Of a stretch of 64,000 nt of DNA, positions 21,878 to 32,280 are shown piece by piece. The notes beneath the pieces were generated by a model. That model was not told where the DNA came from. It did no database searches and worked only from the letters and a program-made list of their open reading frames with translations. Numbering within the stretch: the stretch's first letter is position 1; the number at the start of each line of letters is the position of its first letter. Position numbers and translations under genes: made by a program. The stretch covers positions 28,552,371 to 28,616,370 of the forward strand of contig JAAALK010000285.1 of the NCBI GenBank assembly GCA_019279435.1, read 5' to 3'. This DNA comes from Zizania palustris. Lineage: Eukaryota > Streptophyta > Magnoliopsida > Poales > Poaceae.

Positions 21878-23340
21878 GTGCTGAATGATGGCTTATTATA
21901 TCGTGCTAACAAGCTATGCGTCCCAACAAGCTCCATTCGCCTTTTATTTTTACAGGAAGACCACGGGGGAGGATTGATGGGACATTTTGGAGCGAAGAAA
22001 ACTGAGGGTGTGCTGTCAACACACTTCTTTTGGCCAAGGATGTGGCGCGATGTCGTGCGCTATGTCTCACGCTGCACTAAATGTAACAAAGCTAAGTCAC
22101 GTTTGAATCCCTTTGGACTTTATATGCTCCTTCCTGTTCCTAGCGTCCCTTGGGAGCATATATCAATGAATTTTGTATTAGGGTTGCCTAAAACAAAGAG
22201 GGGGAGGGATAGTATATTTGTGGTGGTCGATCGATTCTCAAAAATGGCACATTTTATACATTGTCATAAGAGCGATGATGCTACAAACATTGTTGATTTG
22301 TTTTTTAGGGACATCATTTGCCTACATGGAGTACCCACCATCATTGTTTCTGATCGTGATGCGATGTTCTTGAGCTACTTTTGGAGAAGTTTATGGTGTA
22401 AGTTGGGTACCAAGCTACTGTTCTCCACCACGTGCCACCCTCAAAATGATGGGCAAACCGAGGTAGTTAATCGTACGTTAGGCACCATGTCGCGGGCTGT
22501 TTTGAAGAAGAATTTGAAGATGTGGGAAGAATGTTTACCTCATGTGGAGTTTGCATGTAATCGAGCAGTACATTCTACCACCAAGGTGAGTCCTTTCCAA
22601 GTTGTGTATGGTTTTATTCCCCGTGCCCCTATTGATCTTTTGCCATTGCCTACTTCTGAACATGTGCATTATGTGCTAAGACACGTGCTGATTTTATTCT
22701 GAAATTACATGCCACAACTAAAGAACACACTGAGAAGATGACCGAAATGTATAAAATTGCTGGTAGTAAGGGTAGAAGACATATAAGCTTTGAAATAGGT
22801 GATCTTGTTTGGTTACATTTGCGTAAAGATAGATTTCCAGAATTGAGAAAGTCTAAATTGATGCCTCGAGCTGATGGACTTTTCAAGATAGTTAAGAAAA
22901 TTAACGACAATGCATACCAGCTTGAGTTGCCTGTAGATTTTGGGGTTAGTCCCACATTTAACATTTCAGATTTGAAGCCATATTTGGGAAAAAAATATGA
23001 GTTCGAGTCGAGTATGACTCCAATTCAAGAAGGGGAGGATGATGAGGACATCGATAACAATGATAAAGACATCCAACACTCTATCATTCTTGGACCAATC
23101 ACTCGCTCCCGTGCACAGAAGCTTAATTATGAGGTGTGTTCGTTTCTTACTTTACATAATGATATGGATACAGATGGGATGCTACTTATGGATGATATTT
23201 TGACTCTAAGAAACATGGAAGAAGCACTTCTCGATCAAACACAAGGAGGAGAGGCGGCACAACAATCCAATTCGAATTCCACTTCAAACTCTGATTTCTG
23301 TTTGGATTCAGCGGAGCACCCTTCAGTAAAATGGGCATAA
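21878..23340 (+). pseudogene. IN: D integrase, with 3' end overlapping the LTR
   Basis: The zinc-binding N-terminus is GHFGAKKTEGVL and CTKCNKAKSRLNP. In the catalytic core the first Asp is replaced by Asn (ISMNFVLGLP near 22165-22195). The second is present (VSDRDAMFLSYFW), and the Glu lies in DGQTEVVNRT. A frameshift near 22700 separates the core from the C-terminal domain (22738-23340), which has GDLVWLHLRKDRFPELRKSK, INDNAYQLELPVDF and FNISDLKPYLG. The last 100 codons lie inside the LTR, which begins at 23040. The enzyme would be inactive. Confidence 0.85.
23027..23039 (+). other. PPT: D polypurine tract
   Basis: AAGAAGGGGAGGA directly before the TGATGAGGACATC that starts the LTR, inside the integrase frame. 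Confidence 0.65.
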
Positions 23341-23722
23341 CTTTCTCGTACGGAGTCGGATTGAGGCGTTCTTTAGGGAGTAGGAAATACAACGAAAACA
23401 TCTTTAAAATGGGTCTAGTGCTAAGTCCTGGTTCGTTACGAAACGTTATGTGTCATCCGAACAAGTCATCTGGTGTTGTGTGACCGTTTTGTGCCACATC
23501 GGGCCTTGTATCTGTTTGTGACCTTAAGCCCAACATTACTCTTGACTTTTGCACAAACCCTAGGTATTAATACTCTGTAGCCGCCAGGGATTAGGGCTGG
23601 GTTTTGCTTAGTTTCGAATCTCTTGTAGATTGAACTCTGACTTGGTCAGATTGTGGAACCCCACTTGAGAAATTGATCTCTCTTCTATTTGCGAGATTAT
23701 TTTTCCATGTTCTTGCTTGTGT
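23040..23722 (+). repeat. LTR: D 3' LTR, first part
   Basis: Starts TGATGAGGACATC. The first 300 bp also encode the end of integrase. It is interrupted at 23722 by E, which duplicated TGTGT. Past the stop codon (23341-23722) it is noncoding U3/R sequence. Confidence 0.7.
23718..23722. repeat. Target-site duplication of E, left copy
   Basis: TGTGT, identical to 44689-44693. Confidence 0.9.
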
Positions 23723-25479
23723 TGAGAAACCATTTGAAGAACATGGGTTTTATACTCCACATGTGATGAGTTATTGTCAACGGAAGTCAAAGAAAGAGAC
23801 ATGATGACGTGTGACTCAGGTACAAGGGCGCGAGCGATTGCTGGGCTGAGGAAGCTGCGGGGTCGGGTCGGCCCAATTCGGGTACATGGGCTAGGAGCGG
23901 CAAATGATACACTGGTCTATTGACTAGGTTTGACTTAGGTACACAAGCAGTGAGCGACAGCCGGGCAGAGCAGCCGCGGAGTCAGGCTGGCCCAATCTGG
24001 GTACCCGGTGCGAAGACGGTGTACGCTTTGTCAGTTTCGGCGCAAAACTGACAACCTATGATTATTTTGTTTTTAGGATATTAATATTTAGTTTTTAAGT
24101 CCAGAATATTTTTATTTGAGTTAGTTGATTTTTCTAAGGATATTTTAGTAATTTTCGGATTTTATTTTAGAAGTCAGTGTAATTTACCCTACGGTTAAAT
24201 TAGTCTTTTTTATGTATTAGGAGCCGCCTATAAATAGGTCCCTACCCCCCTAGGGATAGGGTGACTGTTATTTTATTATTCTCGAGATCAATCTATAGTC
24301 CACCGTCGCCTCGATTCTTCTCTATTTTCTTCTGCACCAACGTTTTTTCCTGTGGTCGTCGTCATAATCTTCTTTGCGGCTCGGCAGCGCTTGGCTCGGG
24401 GAAATCATCGCGCCTGCCATCCAGCGGCATGGGAAACGGTGCATAGTACGTTTCTTCTCACCGGTAGATGCACGCGAAATTTCTTTCTCCCGCCTGAAAC
24501 GGTGCACAGTAGTGTGCAGTGCAGCCAGTCTGCAGTTGCGCCTCGCCGGCTGATAAAAACCAGCAGGCTTTCTTCCTCGGTTCCCACGGTGGCTAGCTGT
24601 CCAGACTACGGTGATAGGTAGCCAGCGAGAAGAAGCAATTTTTTGGCGCTGCAGTCGTGGGGCCCACCAGAGTTACTGCTTCTGCGGCTTTCTTTTCTGT
24701 ACTGGCGCACGGCGCGACTACAGCAGAGCACTGCGACAAGATTTTGCGGCAAGCTGTGGCGCCCGTTGCTCTTCTTGTCTGTTGTCACACCAGCGCGCAC
24801 AGCTACAACATTACAGGGCCCACGACGTTGGACGAGACGTGCACACGATGGAGACTTCTTTGCACAGCAGGAGAAAAAGGCTAGTCGCTGGAGTCCGACC
24901 GGATCCTTTGCGCACGGCGACGTCAACGGCGAGATGCAGGTTTGTTTTTTTCTCCTAAGTTTTAGTTAGATTAAATCTGTTAGTTATCTATTTTTAATTA
25001 GCCTAAAAATAATAATTTCGTAGTTAATATTTTTATATGTTTAATTTTTTAGCCTTCTTGTATTACTTATTTAAGTGTCTTTACCTTGCTCTTAATAAAA
25101 AAATATTAATTATTAGTCATAGTAATATTTTATTCTAGTTTTTATGTGCAATATTTTCTGTTTATTTCTGAAATAGTTTTTAATGATCCATGTTTTATTC
25201 ATTTGATTAGTATTTTATTTCTAGACTGAAATATAAATATTTTGTTATTTATCTAGGTGCTTTTATTAACTGCAGTAGTTTTATTTTAGTTTATGTTTAA
25301 TATCATTTCAATTAAGAGAGCGGTCATTTTTAGGCTAGACAGCTTTAGTTCGCATAATTTGCTTTGCTAATATTATTTGTCTGTTTAAGTTTGTTTTGGT
25401 GTTGGGATTAGAACATAGTTTAGCAAGAAATTTTTAGATGCCCATTCACCCCCCTCTGGTCGCTACTTTCTGTCCTACA
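23723..25479 (+). repeat. LTR: E 5' LTR (1757 bp)
   Basis: TATA box CTATAAATAG at 24228-24237. It contains a segment (24895-25349) absent from E's 3' LTR. The U3 has the GACTCAGGTACA...AATCCGGGTA type repeat seen also in F and J. The open frames at 24261-24969 are accidental in a GC-rich leader. Confidence 0.9.
24228..24237 (+). promoter_or_regulatory. TATA box in the E 5' LTR
   Basis: CTATAAATAG; same motif near 43890-43899 in the 3' LTR. Confidence 0.65.
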
Positions 25480-25481
25480 AG

Positions 25482-25493
25482 TGGTATTAGAGC
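25482..25493 (+). other. PBS: E primer binding site
   Basis: TGGTATTAGAGC, one base different from the initiator-Met tRNA complement TGGTATCAGAGC found in F. Confidence 0.8.
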
Positions 25494-25549
25494 GAGGTTA
25501 GGGTTTTCTCATATCTTAACTGATTCTAAACCCAAGTAGTGATCTTGAC

Positions 25550-28290
25550 CTCTTATGGCAAAATCCCGTCCCTTGAAGCTTTCGGCTACACTTATTGGAA
25601 GACTCGCATGCGAGCCTATCTTATGAGCCAGAGCTCGGACATATGGGAGATTTGTGTTCATCCTACTTTCACCATAGTGCCTATTGCTGAGGGTACTGCT
25701 GCTGATGTAATTCCCCAGCATCAAAACAATAGTAAAGCGGTGAACATTTTATTTTCTGGTCTAGGTCCTAGTGAGTTTGAGCGTGTTAGCCATCTCACCA
25801 CTGATCGAGAGATATGGGCTACCCTCCAGGCACACCATGAGGGCACAGCTCAGGTCAAGGCTAGGCTCTATTAGACCTACCGGCGTGAGTATGAAAATTT
25901 CTCACAGAAGCTAGGTGAGACTGTTGAGGCTATATTTGGTCGTTTTCAATCGATCATTAACAAGCTTTAGGTCAACAAGGCTAAGCGTGATCAGCTGGTC
26001 TCAGATCATGAACAGGCGCTTAAGGTTCTCCATACCTTGGACCCTAAGATCTGGGAGATCAAGGTTTCTTCTATTGTTGAGAGCGCTTCCTATGATACCT
26101 TGACTGTCGCAGAGCTTTTTAGTAAGCTCAAGGCCTCAGAGGTCGATATCCAGTTGAGATCAAATCTCACTGGTTCTGGCTCAAAGACTCTGGCACTTAT
26201 GACACCGTCTGCTGATCCTACTGCCTTGAGTTGTACTACTTTTTCCTTGATGTCTATCTCCGAGGAACAACTTGAATCACTAGGATATGATAATCTATGT
26301 TTGTTTAACAACCGGGTGCGATGTGTCTATGATAAAAGAATGCTTAAAAGACACGGCACAAAATTCAGATGTTTGAGTGTGGTGATCCAGGTCATTTCAT
26401 CGCCGACTGCCCCAAGTAGAAGAGTTGCAAGAAGGGAACCGGCGGCAACTCCTATGACTCTGGCAAGTACGACAACTGTACTTCCACAAAGGGCAATCCC
26501 AAGACGAGATTCTTTCGAAAGGCTCTGAAGGACTACACGCGTGAGAACAAGAAGCGAGACAAGGCCTTCTTCGCCAAGATGGAGAAGAGCTACTCCAAGA
26601 GATCTTCTTCTTCCTCCTCATCTTCGAGCTCAAGTGATGAAGAGATCGTGATCAGGAAGGGGAAGGACAGGGACGATCTGGCGGACCTCTGCTTCATGGC
26701 CTTCGGGGACAAGCCGAAGAGTCAATCGTGTCACAGCCAAAGACCCCACAAGAGCTTCTGCTCAATGGATCTTGGGGATAAGAAAGAAAATGACTCCTCC
26801 GACGACTCCGACGACGATGATGACGAGAAGATATCTTCCTATGAACAAGAAGTTGTTAATTTACTAGAACAGAACCGTCAGGAGTTGAAGTATCGGGAGA
26901 AACTGCTTAGAGGGGCTAAGAAGAGGATAGATGAGCTTGAGAGTGAGCTTGCCATGGCGAATGGCAAGATTGAGAGTCTATCGTCTTCTCCTTGCTTGGG
27001 TGATAGTAGTGAGTGCCCTAACTATGAGCGGTTGTTGAGTGACCTGACGAATCTTAAGTCCAGGTACACAAAGACAGTAGATGAGAGAGACGCTATGGCC
27101 ACTGAGGTTGAAAACATCTAGCTGGAGCTAAAAAATGCTCATGATGTTGTCGTCGTCCCTTGTGTAGACTGCCCATCCCATTTAGCTAGTATAGTTGAGC
27201 TGAGACCCAAGAGTGATGAGTAGTTGAGTGAGTTAGCTGGAATGAGAGCTGAGTTGGAGCAGACTAGGCTAGAGCTTGAGACCTTGTCAGTTCCACCCAC
27301 TGTTTGTGAGAACTACTTGTCCATGAGAATGGAGTTGATCAAGCTAATAGTTGAGAAGTCTGTCGAATTTGATAAAGAGTGTGAGATCTGCTTATCTCAG
27401 GTGGAGGTGTTAGCTTCCTTGAGAGAGGAGCTTGCTGATGTTCAGAATGAGAACTTTTACCTCCGTCAGATCCTGAGTTGGGATTAGTGCCAGAGAGCCA
27501 CATCTCAACATGATGATCCAGCAGTTCAAGAGACAGGATGGGTTTGGGGTAGGTTACACCTATGCCAAGGCTGATTTTGAGAGTGCCATTAGCCGAGCAG
27601 TGGAGTGGAGTAAGATGACTCCCGAAAAGAGATATCCCAAGACTCACTCCACTGAGTTCTTTAAAGATAGTCAGCCCAAGGATGGAGTGTTCCAAGAACA
27701 ACCTAAAGCTCCCCCTAATAAGAAAATATGGGTTCCAAAGCGTAAACATCTCCACACTTCTCTTGATTCTTTACCTAGACCCTCTCACACCAAAGAGGCT
27801 ACACCCAACACCACCAAGCCTAATAATCCTAAGCCTCAACCACATCCCAAGAAGCCTACCTATCACTATGAGTTTTGTTAGCGAGACGGGCATCTTGAGG
27901 AGTTTTGCTTCAGGAGGAAGCGGGTTGAGCGAGCAGAGAGAGCTCAAGGTGGGTAGGAGCAGTTCTACCAGCAGGGTGGTAGACAGAGAGTTCCTTGATG
28001 TAGAGAAAGGCTAGAGGCCAGGCCACATCGGTAGGTGGTGGTAGAGGAGACGGTTTTTATGACCGTGCCCGGAGGGTGGTTTCCGTTCCGCCATAGTTCC
28101 AGTTCGTTATGGATACGGTTTTGGGTCTCGTGGCCGTGATTTTAGGTAGAACAGAGGACCACGCTTTGAGCCGCGTTTTGGTCCAGACTCATATGATTCC
28201 TTCTGCTTTCCTACATACGAGCAGATGGCTCAACACTAGTTTAGTACTTTTGCTAAACCCGGTGTTCGACCGTTTGCTCCCACTCATGAC
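25550..28290 (+). pseudogene. gag: E gag, decayed
   Basis: Homologous over its whole length to F's 916-residue gag. N-terminal copia capsid: YWKTRMRAYLMSQSSDIWEIC, AVNILFSGLGPSEFERVSHL. Stops at 25872, 25968, 27118, 27222 and 27485 (CAG or similar codons in F). A 1-nt loss near 26370 breaks the first zinc finger. Poly-serine (26605-26640), the coiled coil (KKRIDELESELAMANGKIE) and the second finger (near 27870-27905, TAG where F has CAG) remain recognisable. It cannot make full-length protein. Confidence 0.85.
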
Positions 28291-28292
28291 CA

Positions 28293-30886
28293 TTGATCTT
28301 GCAGGATCGAGGACTAGAGGATGTGTGGATCATGGATTCAGGATGTTCTCGCCACATGACGGGACACCGCAGATGGTTCTCCAGCATCACTCCCCCGAGT
28401 TCCAAGGAATACATCACTTTCGGGAACAGTGGTCAAGGGAAGGAACAAGGTATTGGGTCGATTCGTATTTATGATTATTTCTCTTTGAAAAATGTTGCTT
28501 TAGTTGGAAATATGAACTTTAATCTAATTTCTGTTTCACAACATCTTGAGGATGGTTGAGAAGTGTGCTTTAAGAAGGGCATGTCTTCTGTTGTTGATTA
28601 TAAGGGATCTTTAGTTTGCCGGATCTTACCTTTTGGTAAGGTTTTTCGTATTGATTTCTCTAGTTCTTCTGTCCCTTCTGGCTGTCTGATGGCCAGATCC
28701 TCCTCTAAGCTATGGAAGCGGCATAGAAGGTTAGGTCATTTGAGCTTTGATCTGCTTGTCAGATTGAGTTCTATGGATCTTATCCGAGGATTGCCTAAGC
28801 TTAAGATGGAGAAGGATCTAGTGTGTCATCCATGTCGTCATGGGAAAATGGTTGTCGCTTCTCACGCACCTGTGACTCAGGTGATGATTTCGTACCCGAG
28901 AGATCCGTTGCACATGGATACAGTAGGTCTAGCTCGAGTACGCTTGGTCGGTGGGAAGTGGTATGCCCTTGTGATTGTTGATGATTTTTCTCGATTCTCA
29001 TGGGTTTACTTTCTAGAGTTTAAGGATGAGACTTCTCGGTATGTTCATGACCTGATTTTGATGCTGAAGAATGAGAACAATGGTCTGATGTGAGCAATTC
29101 ATTCGAACAACGACTCTAAGTGTAAGAACTCTCAGTTCGTCAGTTCTGTAGTGATCAGGGTCTTGTTCATCAGTTCTCTGCTCCTTACACTCCCCCACAG
29201 AACGGCGTTGTGAAACAAAAGAACCACACGCTAGTTGAGATGGCCAGGACAATGCTTGATGAGCATAGGACTCCTAAGCGCTTTTGGGTTGAGGCGATGA
29301 ACACAACTTGCTATCTAGCCAACCGCATTTTTCTTAGAGCTTACTTAGGTAAGACATCATATGAGTTGCGATTTGGCAAACAGCACAAAGTGAGTCACTT
29401 GTGAGCTTTTGGATGCAAGTGCTTTGTGCTCAAGAAGGGAGGGCATTTGGACAAGTTGGAGTCTCTTTGCTAGGATGGAGTCTTTCTTGGTTATGCTTTG
29501 CATTCTCGAGGCTTCCGTGTTTGGAACCTCGACTCCGAGCAGCTTGTCGAGACTTGTGAGGTTTCTTTTGATGAGTCTATGCCCTCGCTGAGTCCTTTGA
29601 GCTTTCTGGAGATGATGAGCTTGGAGATTCCATCTTCGAGGAAGATGATGACACTCCTGCTGATGATGAGGGTGGGCCCTCTACACCGCCTGTAGACCCC
29701 ACACCTTCTGAGACTTCGACTAAGGATGAGGATGGACCTGTAATAACTCCTTCTACTTTGATCGAGCCTCCTCAGCCGAGTCCAGAGGTGCCAGGTGCTG
29801 AGTTCGGTGAGATGACTTGTCAGCCGAGTCCAGAGGAGCTAGTTGCTGACTCTGGTGAGGTGACTTGAGATCACCTAGGATGCCGAGGAGTTCAGCGTGA
29901 TCACCCTTCAGAGCTCATCATCGGTGATCTTACTGAGAGATCCTTACGTTCTTTAGTTAGTTCTCTTGCTATGTTTGTTGAGTCTGCTTTTGTTGCTACT
30001 TTTGAGCCCCGAGATGTTTCTCATGCTCTTTCTGATTCAAATTGGATAAACGCCATGCAAGAAAAGCTTGAAAATTTTGTTCGCAGTCGGGTTTGGACAC
30101 TAGTTGAGCTGCCACCTGGATGCAAAACCATAGGCACCAAGTGGGTGTTTAAGAACAAACAAGGAGAAGATGGTGTTGTGGTGCGCAACAAAGGTCGATT
30201 AGTGTCACAGGGTTTCTGCCAAAAAGAAGGTATTGATTTTGAAGAGACCTTTGCCCCTGTTGCTCATCTTAAGTCCATTCATATTATTTTGGCTTTTGCT
30301 GCTTCTAAACGGTTTAAGCTTTATCAAATGGATGTCAAGAGTGCTTTTCTAAATGGGTATATAGAGGAGGAGGTCTATGTTAAGTAGCCCCCTGGTTTTG
30401 AGAACCCTAAGTTTCCTCGACATGTGTTCAAGTTGCAGAAGGCTTTATACGGTCTGAACCAAGCCCCAGGGCTTTGTATGATCGCCTGAAGAAGTTCTTG
30501 TTGCAGAAAGGTTATGTGATGGGTTTTGTAGACAAGACTCTTTTCTTGCTTAGAGATGGCGCAGACTTATTAGTTGCTCAGATTTACGTGGATGATATTA
30601 TTTTTGATGGTTCTACTAATGAGCTTGTGTCCAAGTTTTCTAAGAAGATGCATAGCGAGTTTGAGATGAGTGTCATGGGAGAACTCAAGTACTTTTTAGG
30701 GCTCCAGATCAAGCAGACCAAGGATGGCATTTTCATCCACCAGGGTAAGTACACACGGGATATGCTGAAGAAGTTTGACTTTGGTGGAGAGCTGAAGCCA
30801 CAGATAACCCCAATGGGTACATCTAGAGGTCTGGACAAGGATGAGAACGACGTCAAGGTAAATGAGAGAGAGTATCGAGGGATGAT
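28293..30886 (+). pseudogene. pol: E pol, first part (protease, integrase, RT)
   Basis: Copia order. Protease VWIMDSGCSRHMTG near 28320-28365. Integrase zinc region RRLGHLSFDLL ... CHPCRHGKM, then the first Asp (HMDTVGLAR), a damaged second Asp region (HSNNDSKCKNSQ, where F has RSDNGSEFKNSQ), and the Glu region with changed residues (NGVVKQKN, Glu replaced by Lys). RT: NWINAMQEKLENF, QMDVKSAFLNGY, YVDDIIFDG. Stops near 28558, 29090, 29401, 29471, 29866 and 30385. Ends at GMI where F is inserted; continues at 41411. Confidence 0.85.
30882..30886. repeat. Target-site duplication of F, left copy
   Basis: ATGAT, identical to 41411-41415. Confidence 0.95.
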
Positions 30887-32215
30887 TGAGGAGCCATGCT
30901 GAATAGCGTGGGCCTCATGGCTCTAGAAGTGATGAGTCATTGTCAACGATAGTCAAAGAGGACAAAAGAAGAAGAGATCTGCTGTTTCATGGGCCGCGTG
31001 TGACTCAGGTACACAGGCAGCGAGCGACTGTCGGGCAGAGGAGGCTGCGAAGTCGTGCTGGCCCAATCCGGGTGCATGGGCCAGAAGCAGTAGAAGACCC
31101 ACTGGGCTGTTGACCAGGACTGACTCAGGTACACGGGCGGTGAGCGATTGCCGGGCTGAGAGAGTTGCGGAGTCGGGCCGGCCCAATCCGGGTACCTGGT
31201 GCAAAGCTGGTGGAGGCTTTGTCAGTTTCCGCGTAAAACTGACAACCGTTGATTTTGTATCCGACTGTCTAGAGGTGTAGCTTCCGGATATGTCATCTGT
31301 TACTCTAGGCCCACAGTCAGTCAGTTGTGTCTGTAAAAATACCTAAGGGCAGTAGAGTCTTTTTCTGTATTTTTGAGTCTGTAAAAAACCCTAAGGGGCT
31401 GGTAGAATATTCCTAGTGTTGGGCTGCCTATAAATAGCACCCCAACCCCTAGGGTTTGGACCACCCTTTTGTGCTGAAATCAAATCCTCCCATTGGGTCA
31501 CTTTTGTCTCTCTTCTCTCTCTTGTGTGCGCCGCCAGGACTGGCTCCTCCCTGTTCTTGCATTATTTTGGCTCAAATCTGTTGGATGCATTTAATCCTTG
31601 GTCTCTGGTGAATTTATTGCTTGCATCTTGTTCGGTTTGGGAAGTTAATGCCTTGGGTACGAGGTGGTGAATTTATTTCTTGGGGAGAAGCTTCTTCTGT
31701 TGCTTCCGTTCTTCACGAACTGGGTACTAGTTCTTGCTGTTGCAAGTAGTACTACTTCTGTAGCTACAGTACTTGCTGCCAGCTTTTCACCTTCTATTGC
31801 CAAGCTTTTTGATCGAAGCAGCATGGAGTAAATGCCTTTTTGACTGTTTCAGTGAAGTCATTTTCCTTTGTTCGAAGTCCCTCAGCTCCGTGAGGTAGGC
31901 TTCGATCTAACCATTCTTGAAGGCTTCGCCTCAGTCTTCGGACTTTGCTTTGTTTTCTGTGTTGCTAAGCTTCGAAGCATTTGTCTGATCGACAGCATTA
32001 CATACTTCGAACAATAGATTGCACTACTTTTAGATTCACACTGTTTATCATCAGTTGCTTCTAGGTTAGAAACCTTTAGACTTAGGCCTTCTGTTTATTT
32101 TCTGCTGCGTAGTATTTTGAGGTGCGTTGGGTATTGGGAACAGGCCATTGATTCGAAAGAATTTTTAAGGCGCCCATTCACCCCCCCCCCTCTGGTCGCT
32201 ACTTTCGGTCCTACA
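30887..32215 (+). repeat. LTR: F 5' LTR (1329 bp), with internal deletion
   Basis: Lacks 535 bp present in the 3' LTR; the joint is at 32017/32018 (ACAATAG/ATTGCAC). U3 carries two ~80-bp units 120 bp apart (31001-31082, 31121-31202), each starting TGACTCAGGTACAC and ending AATCCGGGT. Confidence 0.95.
31428..31437 (+). promoter_or_regulatory. TATA box in the F 5' LTR
   Basis: CTATAAATAG, followed by pyrimidine-rich leader. The same box is at 40088-40097 in the 3' LTR. Confidence 0.7.
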
Positions 32216-32217
32216 AG

Positions 32218-32229
32218 TGGTATCAGAGC
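32218..32229 (+). other. PBS: F primer binding site
   Basis: TGGTATCAGAGC, two bases after the LTR: the standard initiator-methionine tRNA complement of plant copia elements. Confidence 0.9.
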
Positions 32230-32280
32230 AAGGTTAGGGTTTTTCCATACCTTAACCGGTTCTAAACCCCAGTAGTGACT

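Noticed and set aside
24261..24969. Overlapping open frames in the E 5' LTR (and 43922-44642 in the 3' LTR)
   Set aside because: GC-rich LTR leader with frames open in several phases on both strands, and no conserved codon pattern between the two LTR copies.
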